Assembly: GCA_946408825.1 (NCBI GenBank)
Contig: CAMJTU010000001.1
Coordinates: forward strand, 124,001 to 188,000
Source: an uncultured Planctomycetaceae bacterium
GTDB taxonomy: Bacteria; Planctomycetota; Planctomycetia; Pirellulales; Thermoguttaceae
DNA length: 64,000 bases
Reading direction: 5' to 3'
The position numbers were made by a program, and so were the translations under genes. Shown piece after piece: positions 17,780 to 25,516 of the stretch (positions are counted from its first letter, which is position 1; every line of letters starts with the position of its first letter). The notes under the pieces were generated by a model that had not been told where the DNA came from, made no database searches, and saw nothing but the letters and a program-made list of their open reading frames with translations.

Positions 17780-17807
17780 ATTGTCGGTAAATTGTCAATA
17801 GATTGTC
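17780..17807. repeat. Three ATTGTC repeats phased at 11 bp
   Basis: ATTGTC begins at 17780, 17791 and 17802. The 11-bp period puts the copies on one face of the helix, as expected for cooperative binding by a protein such as DnaA. They sit in the AT-rich gap upstream of dnaA. Confidence 0.55.
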
Positions 17808-17831
17808 TAATATTATTGATAGACGAAGCGT

Positions 17832-17848
17832 TCGTTTGGAACAAACGA
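17832..17848. promoter_or_regulatory. Inverted repeat, operator-like
   Basis: TCGTTTG (17832-17838) and CAAACGA (17842-17848) form perfect 7-bp arms around GAA. It lies between the phased repeats and the end of sppA. The binding protein is unknown. Confidence 0.4.
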
Positions 17849-17893
17849 CAAAACGACAACCTTCCTTTCGGGCGTGGGGTCGTCATTATACTC

Positions 17894-17922
17894 AAAGGAC
17901 GACGCCATGAAAGACGTCGCCC
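17894..17922 (-). terminator. Weak terminator-like hairpin after sppA
   Basis: Read on the minus strand, GGGCGACG (17922-17915) can pair with CGTCGTCC (17904-17897) with one G-U pair, followed by only three T. It begins about 15 bp past the sppA stop. Confidence 0.35.
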
Positions 17923-17937
17923 TATTTAGCGTTTTGA

Positions 17938-19116
17938 TTAGAGAGGAAGCGTATTGGGGCAGATATAGTACGCTTTGGGCGCGGCGAGAACGCTCGCGGC
18001 TTTTTCGAACTTTTCAAGAGGATCTTTCTTCGTTTGGACGTTAAGTCCAAGGGCGTCAAGAATTCCTTCCGGCTCTTTGTAGACGACGACGGAGACGTTC
18101 TCTTTTTCTAGTCCGGCGCGCTGGAGCGCCTCGTCGATCGCATCGTCTTGATATCCAATCTTATCGATAAGACGGCGTTCCAACGCTTGATCGGCGGAAT
18201 AGACGCGGCCGTCGGCGACTTTACGAAGTTCTTCGTCGCGCTCTTTGGCGACTTTTTCGCGTTCGGCTTCGTCGGCGACGTCTTCGGCGCGATACCACGG
18301 ACGTCCGTCGCGGACGACGGCGAGGAATTTTTCGTAGGATTCGTCGACGAGCGCTTGCCAAACCGCTTTTTCTTCTTCAGACTGTTCTTTCATAGCGTTT
18401 CCCATGCCTTTCATGGGGCCGCTTGTGATCGCGTTGGAACTTACGCCGATCTTTTTGCAGAGTTCCGCCGCGTTGACGAGGGAGCAGATGACGCCGATCG
18501 AGCCGGTCCACGTTTCAGGTTCGGCGACGAGTTCGTCCGCAGCCATTGAAATATAATATCCGCCGCTGGCGGTCATGTCGCCCATGCTCACGACGACCGG
18601 AATCTCTTTCTTCTCTTTGAGTTGTTTGATCTTCCGATAGTAGTAAGCGCTTCCGGAAACGGTGCCGCCGGGCGAGTTGATACGGAGCACGAGCGCCTTG
18701 ACGTTTTCGTCCTCTTCGACGTCTTTGAGCGCTTTGGTCCAGAAGGAATCGCCGTCGGGCGTGTCGGATTCGATAACGCCTTCGATCGGGAGCACGACGA
18801 CTTTATCGATCGCGCTTTCGTCGCCGGCGATGAATTTTTCCTCGATATCAGGCGAATTGAGAGTGTGGGAACCGAACGAGGAACCGATTGCGGAGCAACC
18901 GCCGACCGCGGCGCCGACGATCATAATCGGGATAAGCGCAAGGAAGAATCCGAAGAGCGAGACGCCCACGACGGTGACGAGAAGGTCTTTTAGAAGGATT
19001 TTCCAAAAGGCGTGGGGGGCGTTCGTCGCGGATTGGACGTAAGTTACGATCGGTCGTCCGGCGTTCTGGGCGGGCGCGCCCGCGTTAAAAGAATCGTTTG
19101 AAAAATCCTGGCTCAT
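17938..19116 (-). CDS. sppA: Signal peptide peptidase SppA (S49)
   Basis: This membrane-bound serine protease degrades cleaved signal peptides. The protein is 392 aa, the short SppA form. Residues 1-40 are cytoplasmic, followed by a hydrophobic hairpin-like stretch at about 41-75, and the protease domain starts at about 104 (DKVVVLPIEGVI). Ser184 in MTASGGYY is the nucleophile. Lys236 in SGPMKGMG is the likely general base; the 52-residue spacing equals that of the Ser/Lys pair I recall for Bacillus SppA. NSPGG (148-152) and GSIGV (205-209) are the other family blocks. An AAGGAAA binding site precedes the ATG. It stands alone, reading toward dnaA. Confidence 0.93.
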   Translation of the reverse strand: MSQDFSNDSFNAGAPAQNAGRPIVTYVQSATNAPHAFWKILLKDLLVTVVGVSLFGFFLALIPIMIVGAAVGGCSAIGSSFGSHTLNSPDIEEKFIAGDESAIDKVVVLPIEGVIESDTPDGDSFWTKALKDVEEDENVKALVLRINSPGGTVSGSAYYYRKIKQLKEKKEIPVVVSMGDMTASGGYYISMAADELVAEPETWTGSIGVICSLVNAAELCKKIGVSSNAITSGPMKGMGNAMKEQSEEEKAVWQALVDESYEKFLAVVRDGRPWYRAEDVADEAEREKVAKERDEELRKVADGRVYSADQALERRLIDKIGYQDDAIDEALQRAGLEKENVSVVVYKEPEGILDALGLNVQTKKDPLEKFEKAASVLAAPKAYYICPNTLPL

Positions 19117-19293
19117 GAGTGTTTCCTTAAAACGTCGTTAATGACAAGAAACCGCGCGGATTCGTGGCGAACCCGCGCGGCGCGGATAATTCGCCGGCTT
19201 TCTTTTTACCCCTTATGAACAAAAAGGGAAGGAATGCCGACGACTAGAAGGGAAAAAAAGCGCAAGTCGCGCAAAATCGGAAGCGTCGCGTCG

Positions 19294-20703
19294 TCAGACG
19301 GCGGGGATATCGAATCCCTTGCGGCGTTCGCGAGCGGCGAAGGACGCGGCCTGTTCGTCGCCGACGATCTCTTCCTTCTGGGGATCCCATTCGATCTTGC
19401 GGTTGAGGCGCGCGGCGATTCCGCAGAGGTGGCAGCAGTTGATCGCCTGAACGTGCGACCAGACGTCGGAGACCGGCTTGCCGCCTTCGCGAATGCAGCG
19501 GATGAAGTTGTCCTTGTGACCTTCGAACGGCTTGCCGTTGTAGAGCGCGTTGTAATCGTCCTGCGAGAACGCGTCCTGCGGGAGTTCCTCGATGATCTTG
19601 CCCTTGCAGCGACCGCGGGAGACGTGCAGACGTCCCTTGGTTCCTTCGAAGAGGATTCCGTTGCCGTCGGGAGAGGCGTTCACGACGTGCATCTCGGCGC
19701 CGTTGGAGAGCTGAACGACGACGTCGAACTCGTGGCTTGTGTTGTAGCGGTTGTCGACCGTCGGATAGCCGTCCTTAAAGGGAACCGGGTGCTTCGCGTT
19801 CGTTCCGTCGACGGAAAGGGGGCCGGTTCCGAACTTGTCGAGGCCCATCGCCCAGAAGGCGCTGTCGATGTGGTGCGCGCCCCAGTCGGTGAACTTGCCG
19901 CCGGAGTATTCGTACCACCAACGGAACTCGTAGTGGCAGCGCGTGCGTCCGAAGCGGTTGTCGTTGTTGTTCGTTCCGAGGAAGTCGCCGTCGCCGAGGA
20001 AGTCCGTGTAGGGCGCCTGGCCGAGGTACATGTTCCAGTCGAAGTTTGCGGGCGGATCCATCTTCGGGATATCCGTGTCGCCGGAAGTCGGCGAGCCGCC
20101 GATATCGACGACGAGCTTCTTAATGTCGCCGAGCATGCCGGCGCGGACGATCAGCGCGGCCTTCGCGAATTCGTTATACTGCGAACGCTGCTGCGTGCCG
20201 ACCTGGAACGTCTTGCCGTACTTTTCGACCGCCTTGCGGATGATCTTGTTCTCTTCGAGCGTCAGCGTGAGCGGCTTCTGGCAGAAGACGTGTTTGCCCG
20301 CCTGCAACGCCTCGACGGCGATCTTGACGTGCCAATGGTCCGGCGTGACGACGGTCACGACGTCAATGTCGTCGCGTTCGAGAACTTTGCGGTAGTCCTT
20401 GTAGGTATCGGGCGTGATCGTTTCGCCCTTTTCGTTCTTCTTGCCGATTCCGGAGCGAATCGTTCTGCCGAGCCCGTAATCTTCGTCGAGGTCGCAGATC
20501 GCGACGATATCGCAAAGATGGTTGAATCCGTGCGCGTCGCCTCGTCCCATGCTGCCGACGCCGATGCAGCCCATTCTGAGCCTGTCGGAGGGCGCCTGCG
20601 CCCAGACCGGCTTAATAGTTTCGGTCATGGGGAGGACCGTGGCGGCGGCTGCGAAGGCGGCGGACGTCTTCAGGAAGGAGCGTCTGTTGATTGAAGTGGA
20701 CAT
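19294..20703 (-). CDS. Gfo/Idh/MocA-family oxidoreductase, Tat-exported
   Basis: This predicted NAD(P)-dependent dehydrogenase of 469 aa carries a twin-arginine signal (NRRSFLKTSAAFAAA, cleaved near WAQA at residue 36), so it acts outside the cytoplasm. The Rossmann fold begins with MGCIGVGSMGRGDAHGF. The family block VTPDHWHVKIAVEALQAGKHVFCQKPLT ends in QKP where EKP is more common; the catalytic Lys is kept. GGKFTDWGAHHIDSAFWAMG holds the conserved His residues. GAGGTAATT precedes the ATG. Planctomycetes carry many such exported members, thought to act on sugars or polyols with a pre-bound cofactor. The substrate is unknown. No sugar genes are adjacent. Confidence 0.92.
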   Translation of the reverse strand: MSTSINRRSFLKTSAAFAAAATVLPMTETIKPVWAQAPSDRLRMGCIGVGSMGRGDAHGFNHLCDIVAICDLDEDYGLGRTIRSGIGKKNEKGETITPDTYKDYRKVLERDDIDVVTVVTPDHWHVKIAVEALQAGKHVFCQKPLTLTLEENKIIRKAVEKYGKTFQVGTQQRSQYNEFAKAALIVRAGMLGDIKKLVVDIGGSPTSGDTDIPKMDPPANFDWNMYLGQAPYTDFLGDGDFLGTNNNDNRFGRTRCHYEFRWWYEYSGGKFTDWGAHHIDSAFWAMGLDKFGTGPLSVDGTNAKHPVPFKDGYPTVDNRYNTSHEFDVVVQLSNGAEMHVVNASPDGNGILFEGTKGRLHVSRGRCKGKIIEELPQDAFSQDDYNALYNGKPFEGHKDNFIRCIREGGKPVSDVWSHVQAINCCHLCGIAARLNRKIEWDPQKEEIVGDEQAASFAARERRKGFDIPAV

Positions 20704-20950
20704 AATTACCTCTATTTTCTGATAGTTAGGGTTGGCGTCGGCAAAGCCGATTGGAAGGTGGAGGAACCGACGCGTTCGCGATTATAGCCAGATTGAGCGC
20801 CCTGCGCAATGCTTTTAAAGTCCTTTAAAATGAGAAAGCGAAAATAAATTTGACGCTTTTGTTTCGGTTCGTTTTCAATCGTCGGCGCGATTGGACGTCG
20901 TCGCCCGACGCGTTCTTGGGAATTTAGGCGCTTTTTTTTGCTAGCCTCTC

Positions 20951-20978
20951 TTGATTAATGACAGGGGGCCGATACAAT
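20951..20978 (+). promoter_or_regulatory. Probable promoter of rpmB
   Basis: TTGATT (20951-20956) and TACAAT (20973-20978) are separated by 16 bp. The same TACAATA -10 element occurs at 21600 before the next gene. The distance to the rpmB start is 210 bp, so a second, closer promoter cannot be excluded. Confidence 0.55.
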
Positions 20979-21144
20979 AGGGAAACGACGTCTTGGTATT
21001 TTGGCGGCGAGTCTCGACTCCGTCGCGGCGGGACTTTAAGAGGCTGAAGGCGCGAGCGAATGATGAGCGCGGCGCGCGGTTCCCCTCCTATAAGGTTTAC
21101 GCGATCCATCGCGTCGCGTAATTGACGACGTCTGCGTAATATTG

Positions 21145-21165
21145 AGGGCGCGAGCGCGTCCTTTT
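21145..21165 (+). promoter_or_regulatory. Terminator-like hairpin in the rpmB leader
   Basis: AGGGCGC (21145-21151) pairs with GCGTCCT (21156-21162) with one G-U pair, followed by TTTT at 21162-21165, just 24 bp before the rpmB start. It could attenuate transcription or be a chance GC-rich hairpin. Confidence 0.3.
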
Positions 21166-21188
21166 AGCATACGGTATAGGAAAGAATC

Positions 21189-21473
21189 ATGTCTTGTGTT
21201 TGTGAAATTTGCGGCAAGGGCAAAATCCTTGGCAACAGCGTCGACACTCGCGGTCGCGCGAAACGCCTGAAGGGCGTTGGTACGAAAGTCACCGGTATTA
21301 CTCGTCGCGCGTTCAAGCCGAATCTCCAGCGCATTCGCGTTACGACGGAGAACGGAACGTCGAAGACGATCCGCGTTTGCGCTCAGTGCCTGCGCTGCGA
21401 CGCCGTGACGCGTCGTATCGTCCACAGACCCTTCCAGTTCAAGAAGATTGAGAAGAAGGCCGACGCCGAATGA
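21189..21473 (+). CDS. rpmB: Ribosomal protein bL28
   Basis: This large-subunit ribosomal protein is 94 aa. CEICGKGKILGNSVD at the N-terminus, TRRAFKPNLQRIRV in the centre and IRVCAQCLRC near residue 63 identify bL28. The paired CxxC sequences make it the zinc-binding (C+) form. The tail is Lys-rich, as usual. It is a single-gene unit ending in a strong terminator, not joined to rpmG as in many bacteria. Confidence 0.96.
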   Translation: MSCVCEICGKGKILGNSVDTRGRAKRLKGVGTKVTGITRRAFKPNLQRIRVTTENGTSKTIRVCAQCLRCDAVTRRIVHRPFQFKKIEKKADAE

Positions 21474-21519
21474 CGCGATCGCGTCCTCGCGACGATCTTG
21501 AACGAAGAAATTTGACGAA

Positions 21520-21559
21520 CGGAGGAAGATCCTTACAGGATTTTCCTCCGATTTTTTTT
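21520..21559 (+). terminator. Intrinsic terminator of rpmB
   Basis: CGGAGGAA (21520-21527) pairs with TTCCTCCG (21543-21550), extended by GATCC/GGAT, and is followed by eight T (21552-21559). Confidence 0.95.
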
Positions 21560-21576
21560 CTTGCGTCGTCGATTGT

Positions 21577-21605
21577 TTGTTTTTAACGTCGGGCGGCGGT
21601 ACAAT
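21577..21605 (+). promoter_or_regulatory. Probable promoter of the secreted glycosidase-like gene
   Basis: TTGTTT (21577-21582) and TACAAT (21600-21605) are 17 bp apart, 69 bp before the start codon at 21674. The -10 matches the one proposed for rpmB. Confidence 0.6.
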
Positions 21606-21673
21606 AACCGTCGTCGTCGCCGGACGGTCGGCGTCGGCGCGATTCGAAACGTCTTTTAGAGGGGGATACGACA

Positions 21674-24088
21674 ATGAAGAAGAGAATCGCCTTGATTTGC
21701 GAGATCCTTGCGGTTGCGGTCGTCGCGGCGTCGTCGGTTTTCGCGGGCGAGCCGAGCCCGACGTTCGAGGCGCGCAACGTTGATTTTTCCGCCGGGGGCG
21801 CGCGCGTCGCCGCGTCGGGGCGCGCGATCTTTACGGGCGACTTTTCGTCTCCCGACGCGTGGGCGGAACGCAACGATTACGAGTCGAAACTGGAGTTTCA
21901 ATTTGGCGCGGGAGACGACGGTTCCGAACTGGTCGTAACGCGGACTAAGCCGATCGGCGAGGGCGAGGCGGAATCGCGCGACACGGCGTGGAGCGTCGCG
22001 ACGGGCGTCCTGCCGATCGACGCGGCGGATCGCGGCAAGGCGTTCGTCCTGCGGATGACGGCGCGCGCGTCGAAGCGCTGCGAAGGGGGCGGCGAAGACG
22101 GAAAAGTCTGGCGCGGCGGACTTTCATGGCGCGACGAACGGGGCGAACAGGTTGCGGAGACCCCGTTCCTCTTCTCCTGCGGTCAAACCCTATCGGAGAC
22201 GCGTCTCGACGCGGTCGTTCCCGAGAACGCGTCGGGCGTCGTCGTTCGCATTGGGTTCGATATTCCGAACATCGAGCCGGGCGAGTCGGTCGTCGTCTCG
22301 TCCCTTTCGCTCGAGATCGTCGATCCCGACCGACCTTACGGCGCGCCGGCCGAGTTCCTTTCCAATATCTACCGGGGCGTCGCAGACTTTGAGGCGTTCG
22401 TCGACGCGCCCGAGGGGACGGAGACGCGAGTCGCGATTCTGACCGCGCCCGACGTCGCCGGGGCGCCGGGCGAGTTTGAAGAATCGGAGTCCTTCGTTCC
22501 GCAAGGGGCGGTCAGGATTACGGCGCCCTTCTTCCGATATCGCGTGACGCTGACGCCCAGCGGCGTCGCGACGCCCGTTTTGAAAATGGTCCGAATCGGC
22601 GGCGCGGTCGAAAGGAACTGGACGACGGTTAGCGACAATAAACCGCCGCGCGCGCGCCTGATCGGCGCGAGGTCTCAGCCGAACCCCGATCCGCAGGCGC
22701 CCGTCGCCTTTGCGCTGGAAGACGCGTCGCTGATCGCGACGAACTCCGTCAAGGTTGCGATCGACGACGAGGACGCGACAGACCGTTTCAAGCGAATTAT
22801 CGACGGAATCGGGCTCGACGCCGAAGACGTCGCGTTCGGGGAGGAGGGCGCGCCGAATTACGCGCCGGGGCTCCATAAGGTCGTCGTTTCCGCGTCGGAC
22901 GTTTACGGAAACGCGGTCGACGCGACGCGGTATTTCCTCGTCGGCGCGGCGCCCGCGACCCCGAGGGTTGCGCTGCGCGACGACGGGACGACGCTGATCG
23001 ACGGCGAGCCGTTCTTCCCGGTCGGAATCTACGGCGTCATGGAGCGCGAGTTCAACGGGTTCGATATCGACGAGGCGTTTCGCGGGCTCAAAGACGCGGG
23101 CTTCAACTTCGCGCATTCTTACGCCATGCCGAGGGAAGATCGATTCCTCGCCGCGGCGGAGAAATACGGGTTCAAGCTCTGGAGCGTCGCGCGATTCCCG
23201 GACGAGCGTTTTGTTGAGAAAGAACGGTTTTCGCCCGCGATTATCGCGTGGTATCTCGGGGACGACACGTCGTACAACACGTCGCCGGAAGAGCTCGACG
23301 ACTATTTCTTTTCCGTGAAGGCGGTCGATCCGACGCGGCTGACGGTCCAAGCGGACCCGATTAGCGCGGAGAGCGCCGTCTCGAACTATCGTCCCTACGT
23401 CGCGGGAACGGACGCGTTTCTGCCGGAAATCTACCCGGTGCGGAAGGAGGGCGCGGAGTCGGGCTTCGCGTGCGTCGCGCAGACGGTCATGGACGTTCGG
23501 CGGTCGCGCGCGGACGCGGTCGACGCGAACGACGGACCGAAGGCGATCTGGCCGATCATTCAATATTTCCAAGGCTGGGGTTGGGAGCGTTTTCCGACCT
23601 ATCCCGAACTTCGCGCGATGAGTTTCGCCGCGCTCGCGGCGGGCGCCAACGGGATCACATGGTACACCTACGGGGGAACGGTCGAGCCAGAGAAGAAGAA
23701 GTTCAACTACGGCGTGACGACCTCCCCGGAACGCTGGCAGAATATCTCGACGATCGCGACCCAGATCAGCGAGCTCGCGCCCGTCCTCTTGCAGCCGACC
23801 GACCCCGACGACCAGCCGACGCCGACTGTCCTCGCCGGTCCGACGACCGCCGCGTATAACGTCGAGTCGATCGTCTGCCTGTTGAAGCGCTTCGAGGGCA
23901 AAACGTATCTTCTCGCCGTCAACACGACCCCGGAAGAAGTCGCCGCCCGATTCTCTTTCCCAACCCCGCAACCCGACGGAACCCCGGAGGCCCTCTACGA
24001 CGAAAAAGACCGTTCTAAAGCGACCTTCTCCGACGGCGCGCTCGCCGAAACGTTCGAGCCGTTCGGCGTGAGAATTTGGAGATGGTAG
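21674..24088 (+). CDS. Secreted glycoside-hydrolase-like protein with C-terminal TIM barrel
   Basis: This is a large exported protein of 804 aa. The ATG at 21674 follows GAGGGGG. A Sec signal peptide (MKKRIALIC... to SVFAG, about 24 residues) is followed by beta-rich accessory domains to about residue 430. From about 440 (LIDGEPFFPVGIYGVM) a GH-A-like barrel begins: DAGFNFAHSYAMP, KLWSVARFPD, AIIAWYLGDDTS, then AIWPIIQYFQGWGWE, FAALAAGANGITWYTYGG. The short tail has a beta domain ending in GVRIWRW. The barrel order and phrases resemble GH2/GH5/GH42-type enzymes, but I cannot name the family or point with certainty to the two catalytic carboxylates; the WYLGDD region is one candidate. It is a single-gene unit with its own promoter and terminator. 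Confidence 0.75.
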   Translation: MKKRIALICEILAVAVVAASSVFAGEPSPTFEARNVDFSAGGARVAASGRAIFTGDFSSPDAWAERNDYESKLEFQFGAGDDGSELVVTRTKPIGEGEAESRDTAWSVATGVLPIDAADRGKAFVLRMTARASKRCEGGGEDGKVWRGGLSWRDERGEQVAETPFLFSCGQTLSETRLDAVVPENASGVVVRIGFDIPNIEPGESVVVSSLSLEIVDPDRPYGAPAEFLSNIYRGVADFEAFVDAPEGTETRVAILTAPDVAGAPGEFEESESFVPQGAVRITAPFFRYRVTLTPSGVATPVLKMVRIGGAVERNWTTVSDNKPPRARLIGARSQPNPDPQAPVAFALEDASLIATNSVKVAIDDEDATDRFKRIIDGIGLDAEDVAFGEEGAPNYAPGLHKVVVSASDVYGNAVDATRYFLVGAAPATPRVALRDDGTTLIDGEPFFPVGIYGVMEREFNGFDIDEAFRGLKDAGFNFAHSYAMPREDRFLAAAEKYGFKLWSVARFPDERFVEKERFSPAIIAWYLGDDTSYNTSPEELDDYFFSVKAVDPTRLTVQADPISAESAVSNYRPYVAGTDAFLPEIYPVRKEGAESGFACVAQTVMDVRRSRADAVDANDGPKAIWPIIQYFQGWGWERFPTYPELRAMSFAALAAGANGITWYTYGGTVEPEKKKFNYGVTTSPERWQNISTIATQISELAPVLLQPTDPDDQPTPTVLAGPTTAAYNVESIVCLLKRFEGKTYLLAVNTTPEEVAARFSFPTPQPDGTPEALYDEKDRSKATFSDGALAETFEPFGVRIWRW

Positions 24089-24125
24089 AAAAAAATTTGC
24101 TAGGGACGTCAATGTCCCTAGCAAA
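24089..24125. terminator. Bidirectional terminator between convergent genes
   Basis: TTTGCTAGGGAC (24096-24107) and GTCCCTAGCAAA (24114-24125) form a perfect 12-bp stem with a 6-base loop. An A run (24089-24095) gives a T run for the minus-strand transcript of the Rpn gene, and the stem also lies right after the plus-strand glycosidase-like gene. Confidence 0.8.
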
Positions 24126-24175
24126 TCTCTCCGAGTGAATCTGGCTCCAGACCGCTGTTCACGCTACCGCCATAA

Positions 24176-24322
24176 CCGTAATTTCGGCCGACGGTTGAAT
24201 TTTGAGCGGTACTGACGACTCTCTGAGGAGATCCGACGCCTTTAGGTCCTGTCGATCTGGCTGTTCGCTTGTTCCGTTGTAGAAACAGACACGGATCGGG
24301 ATGGGGAATTCCTTCGGAAAAC
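24176..24322 (-). pseudogene. Decayed partial copy of the adjacent Rpn-type nuclease gene
   Basis: This non-coding stretch is clearly similar to 24837-24981 inside the neighbouring intact gene, in the same orientation. Shared blocks include GACGGTTGAATTTTGAGCGG, GTTGTAGAAACAGAC versus ATTGTAGAAACAGAC, and AATTCCTTCGGAAAAC. Substitutions are scattered throughout, and the reading frame is not kept as a full gene. It covers about 49 codons from the middle of the protein. It shows that a second copy once stood here. Confidence 0.8.
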
Positions 24323-24340
24323 CAAGCGAAGATAAACTAT

Positions 24341-25318
24341 TTAGTAGACGTCTATCCCCAGTTCAGCCGCCTTTTGGGCGAACTTTGATTCCGGCATTTC
24401 AAGCTGTTCCGCCCCCTGAGAGAGAGTAATGACGCCGCTTTTTACAAGTCTTGCAATCCCTTCAATCAATCCTTGTTCTTTGCCGATATTGATTCCTCTT
24501 GCTTCGCCTCTTGCTTCTCCTCTCGCTTCGCCTCTTGCTTCGCCGACGGCGACGCCTTCGTCGTATCCCTGTTGTCGAAACATTGCATGCGACATTTCTT
24601 CGTTATATTCCGTGATCCACATGTTTTTTACCTCCGCTTGATTTTCGAGAAGGAAGGGTTTTAGGATCGAGTCGTCCGGCATTTCCTTCAGCGTTAGATT
24701 GATCGCCTCTTCTAAAGTTTCCGTCTTTGTCTGGTTGAAGCGAACGCGTCCGACGAACCATGAATAGTCGGCGAGCGGTTTGCAGGCGTCGAGAAGTTCT
24801 TTGCTGCGCCCGCTGTTGACGTTGAATACCGTAACCGTAATTTCGATCGACGGTTGAATTTTGAGCGGAATGGGCGACTTTATGAGGATATCCGACAACT
24901 TCAGTTCTTGGCGATCCAGTTGTTCGCTCGTTCCATTGTAGAAACAGACGCAGATCGGAATGGGAAATTCCTTCGGAAAACGTTTTTCGTTTTTCCAAGT
25001 CCTCTCGATATGTTTGCTGTAGATCATCCCCGCGTAGGAAAGGAACCGAACCGGGAGCGTTCTATCTGGCGACGACTGCTGTTCGTAAAAACTCATCACG
25101 CCGTTAAAAAGGAACGAAACGTCGTTCTTCATGCCGAGATAAACGGCGTCTTCGATCGTGGTAAACTCGACGGCGTCCGAGTCTATGTAATTCGTTCCAC
25201 TGACGGCGTTAAGGAGAGTTAACGTCCAGTCTTTGTGTCGAGGATTGCCAAAGATAAACTTGAAAAGTCGGTCTTTGTATTCCCGATTAATGCCTTTAAT
25301 ATTTTCGTTGTCTGCCAT
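24341..25318 (-). CDS. Rpn-family (PD-(D/E)XK) nuclease / transposase-like protein
   Basis: This 325-aa protein is of the Rpn / PDDEXK nuclease family transposase group, which also includes recombination-promoting nucleases. The N-terminal nuclease domain starts with INREYKDRLFKFIFG. GMKNDVSFLFNGVMSFYEQQSS carries the Asp and Glu-Gln-Gln of the active-site region, and RFLSYAGMIYSKHI follows, as in the family. The C-terminus has a tandem GEAR repeat (about residues 259-275) and then a helical segment EQLEMPESKFAQKAAELG. The family spreads in multiple copies; a decayed second copy lies just downstream (24176-24322). It has no inverted-repeat ends that I could see. It is an accessory gene in an otherwise core-like neighbourhood. 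Confidence 0.88.
   Translation of the reverse strand: MADNENIKGINREYKDRLFKFIFGNPRHKDWTLTLLNAVSGTNYIDSDAVEFTTIEDAVYLGMKNDVSFLFNGVMSFYEQQSSPDRTLPVRFLSYAGMIYSKHIERTWKNEKRFPKEFPIPICVCFYNGTSEQLDRQELKLSDILIKSPIPLKIQPSIEITVTVFNVNSGRSKELLDACKPLADYSWFVGRVRFNQTKTETLEEAINLTLKEMPDDSILKPFLLENQAEVKNMWITEYNEEMSHAMFRQQGYDEGVAVGEARGEARGEARGEARGINIGKEQGLIEGIARLVKSGVITLSQGAEQLEMPESKFAQKAAELGIDVY
24495..24542 (-). repeat. Four 12-bp tandem repeats coding GEAR units
   Basis: Four near-identical copies of CCTCTTGCTTCG (plus-strand reading) run from 24495 to 24542 and encode the repeated Gly-Glu-Ala-Arg of the Rpn-type protein. Slippage here would change the protein by four residues without a frameshift. Confidence 0.8.
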
Positions 25319-25516
25319 AGGAAGGCCTCCGTCTGACTCATTTTATGTTCTTCGGAGCCGTCTGTCAAGAAATCAACAAGTTTAACGCAAGCGCCCGCCG
25401 ACCTAGCGCTTTTTCCTGCTTGCGGCGACGAATCAGACCATGCCGTGAGGCAAATACTGTCTGTCCCCGCGCCTTCGGCGGGCGCCCCGAGCTTTGCGGC
25501 TTGGGGCGTGTTTTTG

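Larger units (their letters stand above)
17495..17937. other. AT-rich intergenic region, possible replication origin
   Basis: No gene is seen between the dnaA start and the sppA stop. The sequence is much richer in A+T than its surroundings. ATTGTC occurs at 17780, 17791 and 17802, exactly 11 bp apart, followed by AT-rich TAATATTATTGATAG. A related GTTGTCAAAT lies at 17686-17695. A 7-bp inverted repeat follows (17832-17848). No good match to the consensus DnaA box TTATCCACA was found. The position next to dnaA makes an origin plausible, not proven. Confidence 0.4.
20704..21188. other. 485-bp intergenic region with the rpmB promoter and leader
   Basis: No gene was found between the divergent oxidoreductase and rpmB. 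A promoter-like pair lies at 20951-20978. If it is used, rpmB would have a leader of roughly 200 nt with a GC-rich hairpin near its end (21145-21162). The left part is AT-rich and probably holds the promoter of the oxidoreductase. Confidence 0.5.

Noticed and set aside
17495..17937. Consensus DnaA boxes (TTATCCACA) in the origin candidate
   Set aside because: The closest sites, such as TTATGACAA, differ at four positions, so none is called.
19234..20694. 486-codon plus-strand ORF opposite the Gfo/Idh/MocA gene
   Set aside because: It is a shadow of a well-supported oxidoreductase; the translation is low complexity.
22190..24124. 644-codon minus-strand ORF opposite the secreted glycosidase-like gene
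   Set aside because: It is highly Arg-rich with no recognisable motif, whereas the plus strand has a signal peptide, barrel phrases, promoter and terminator.
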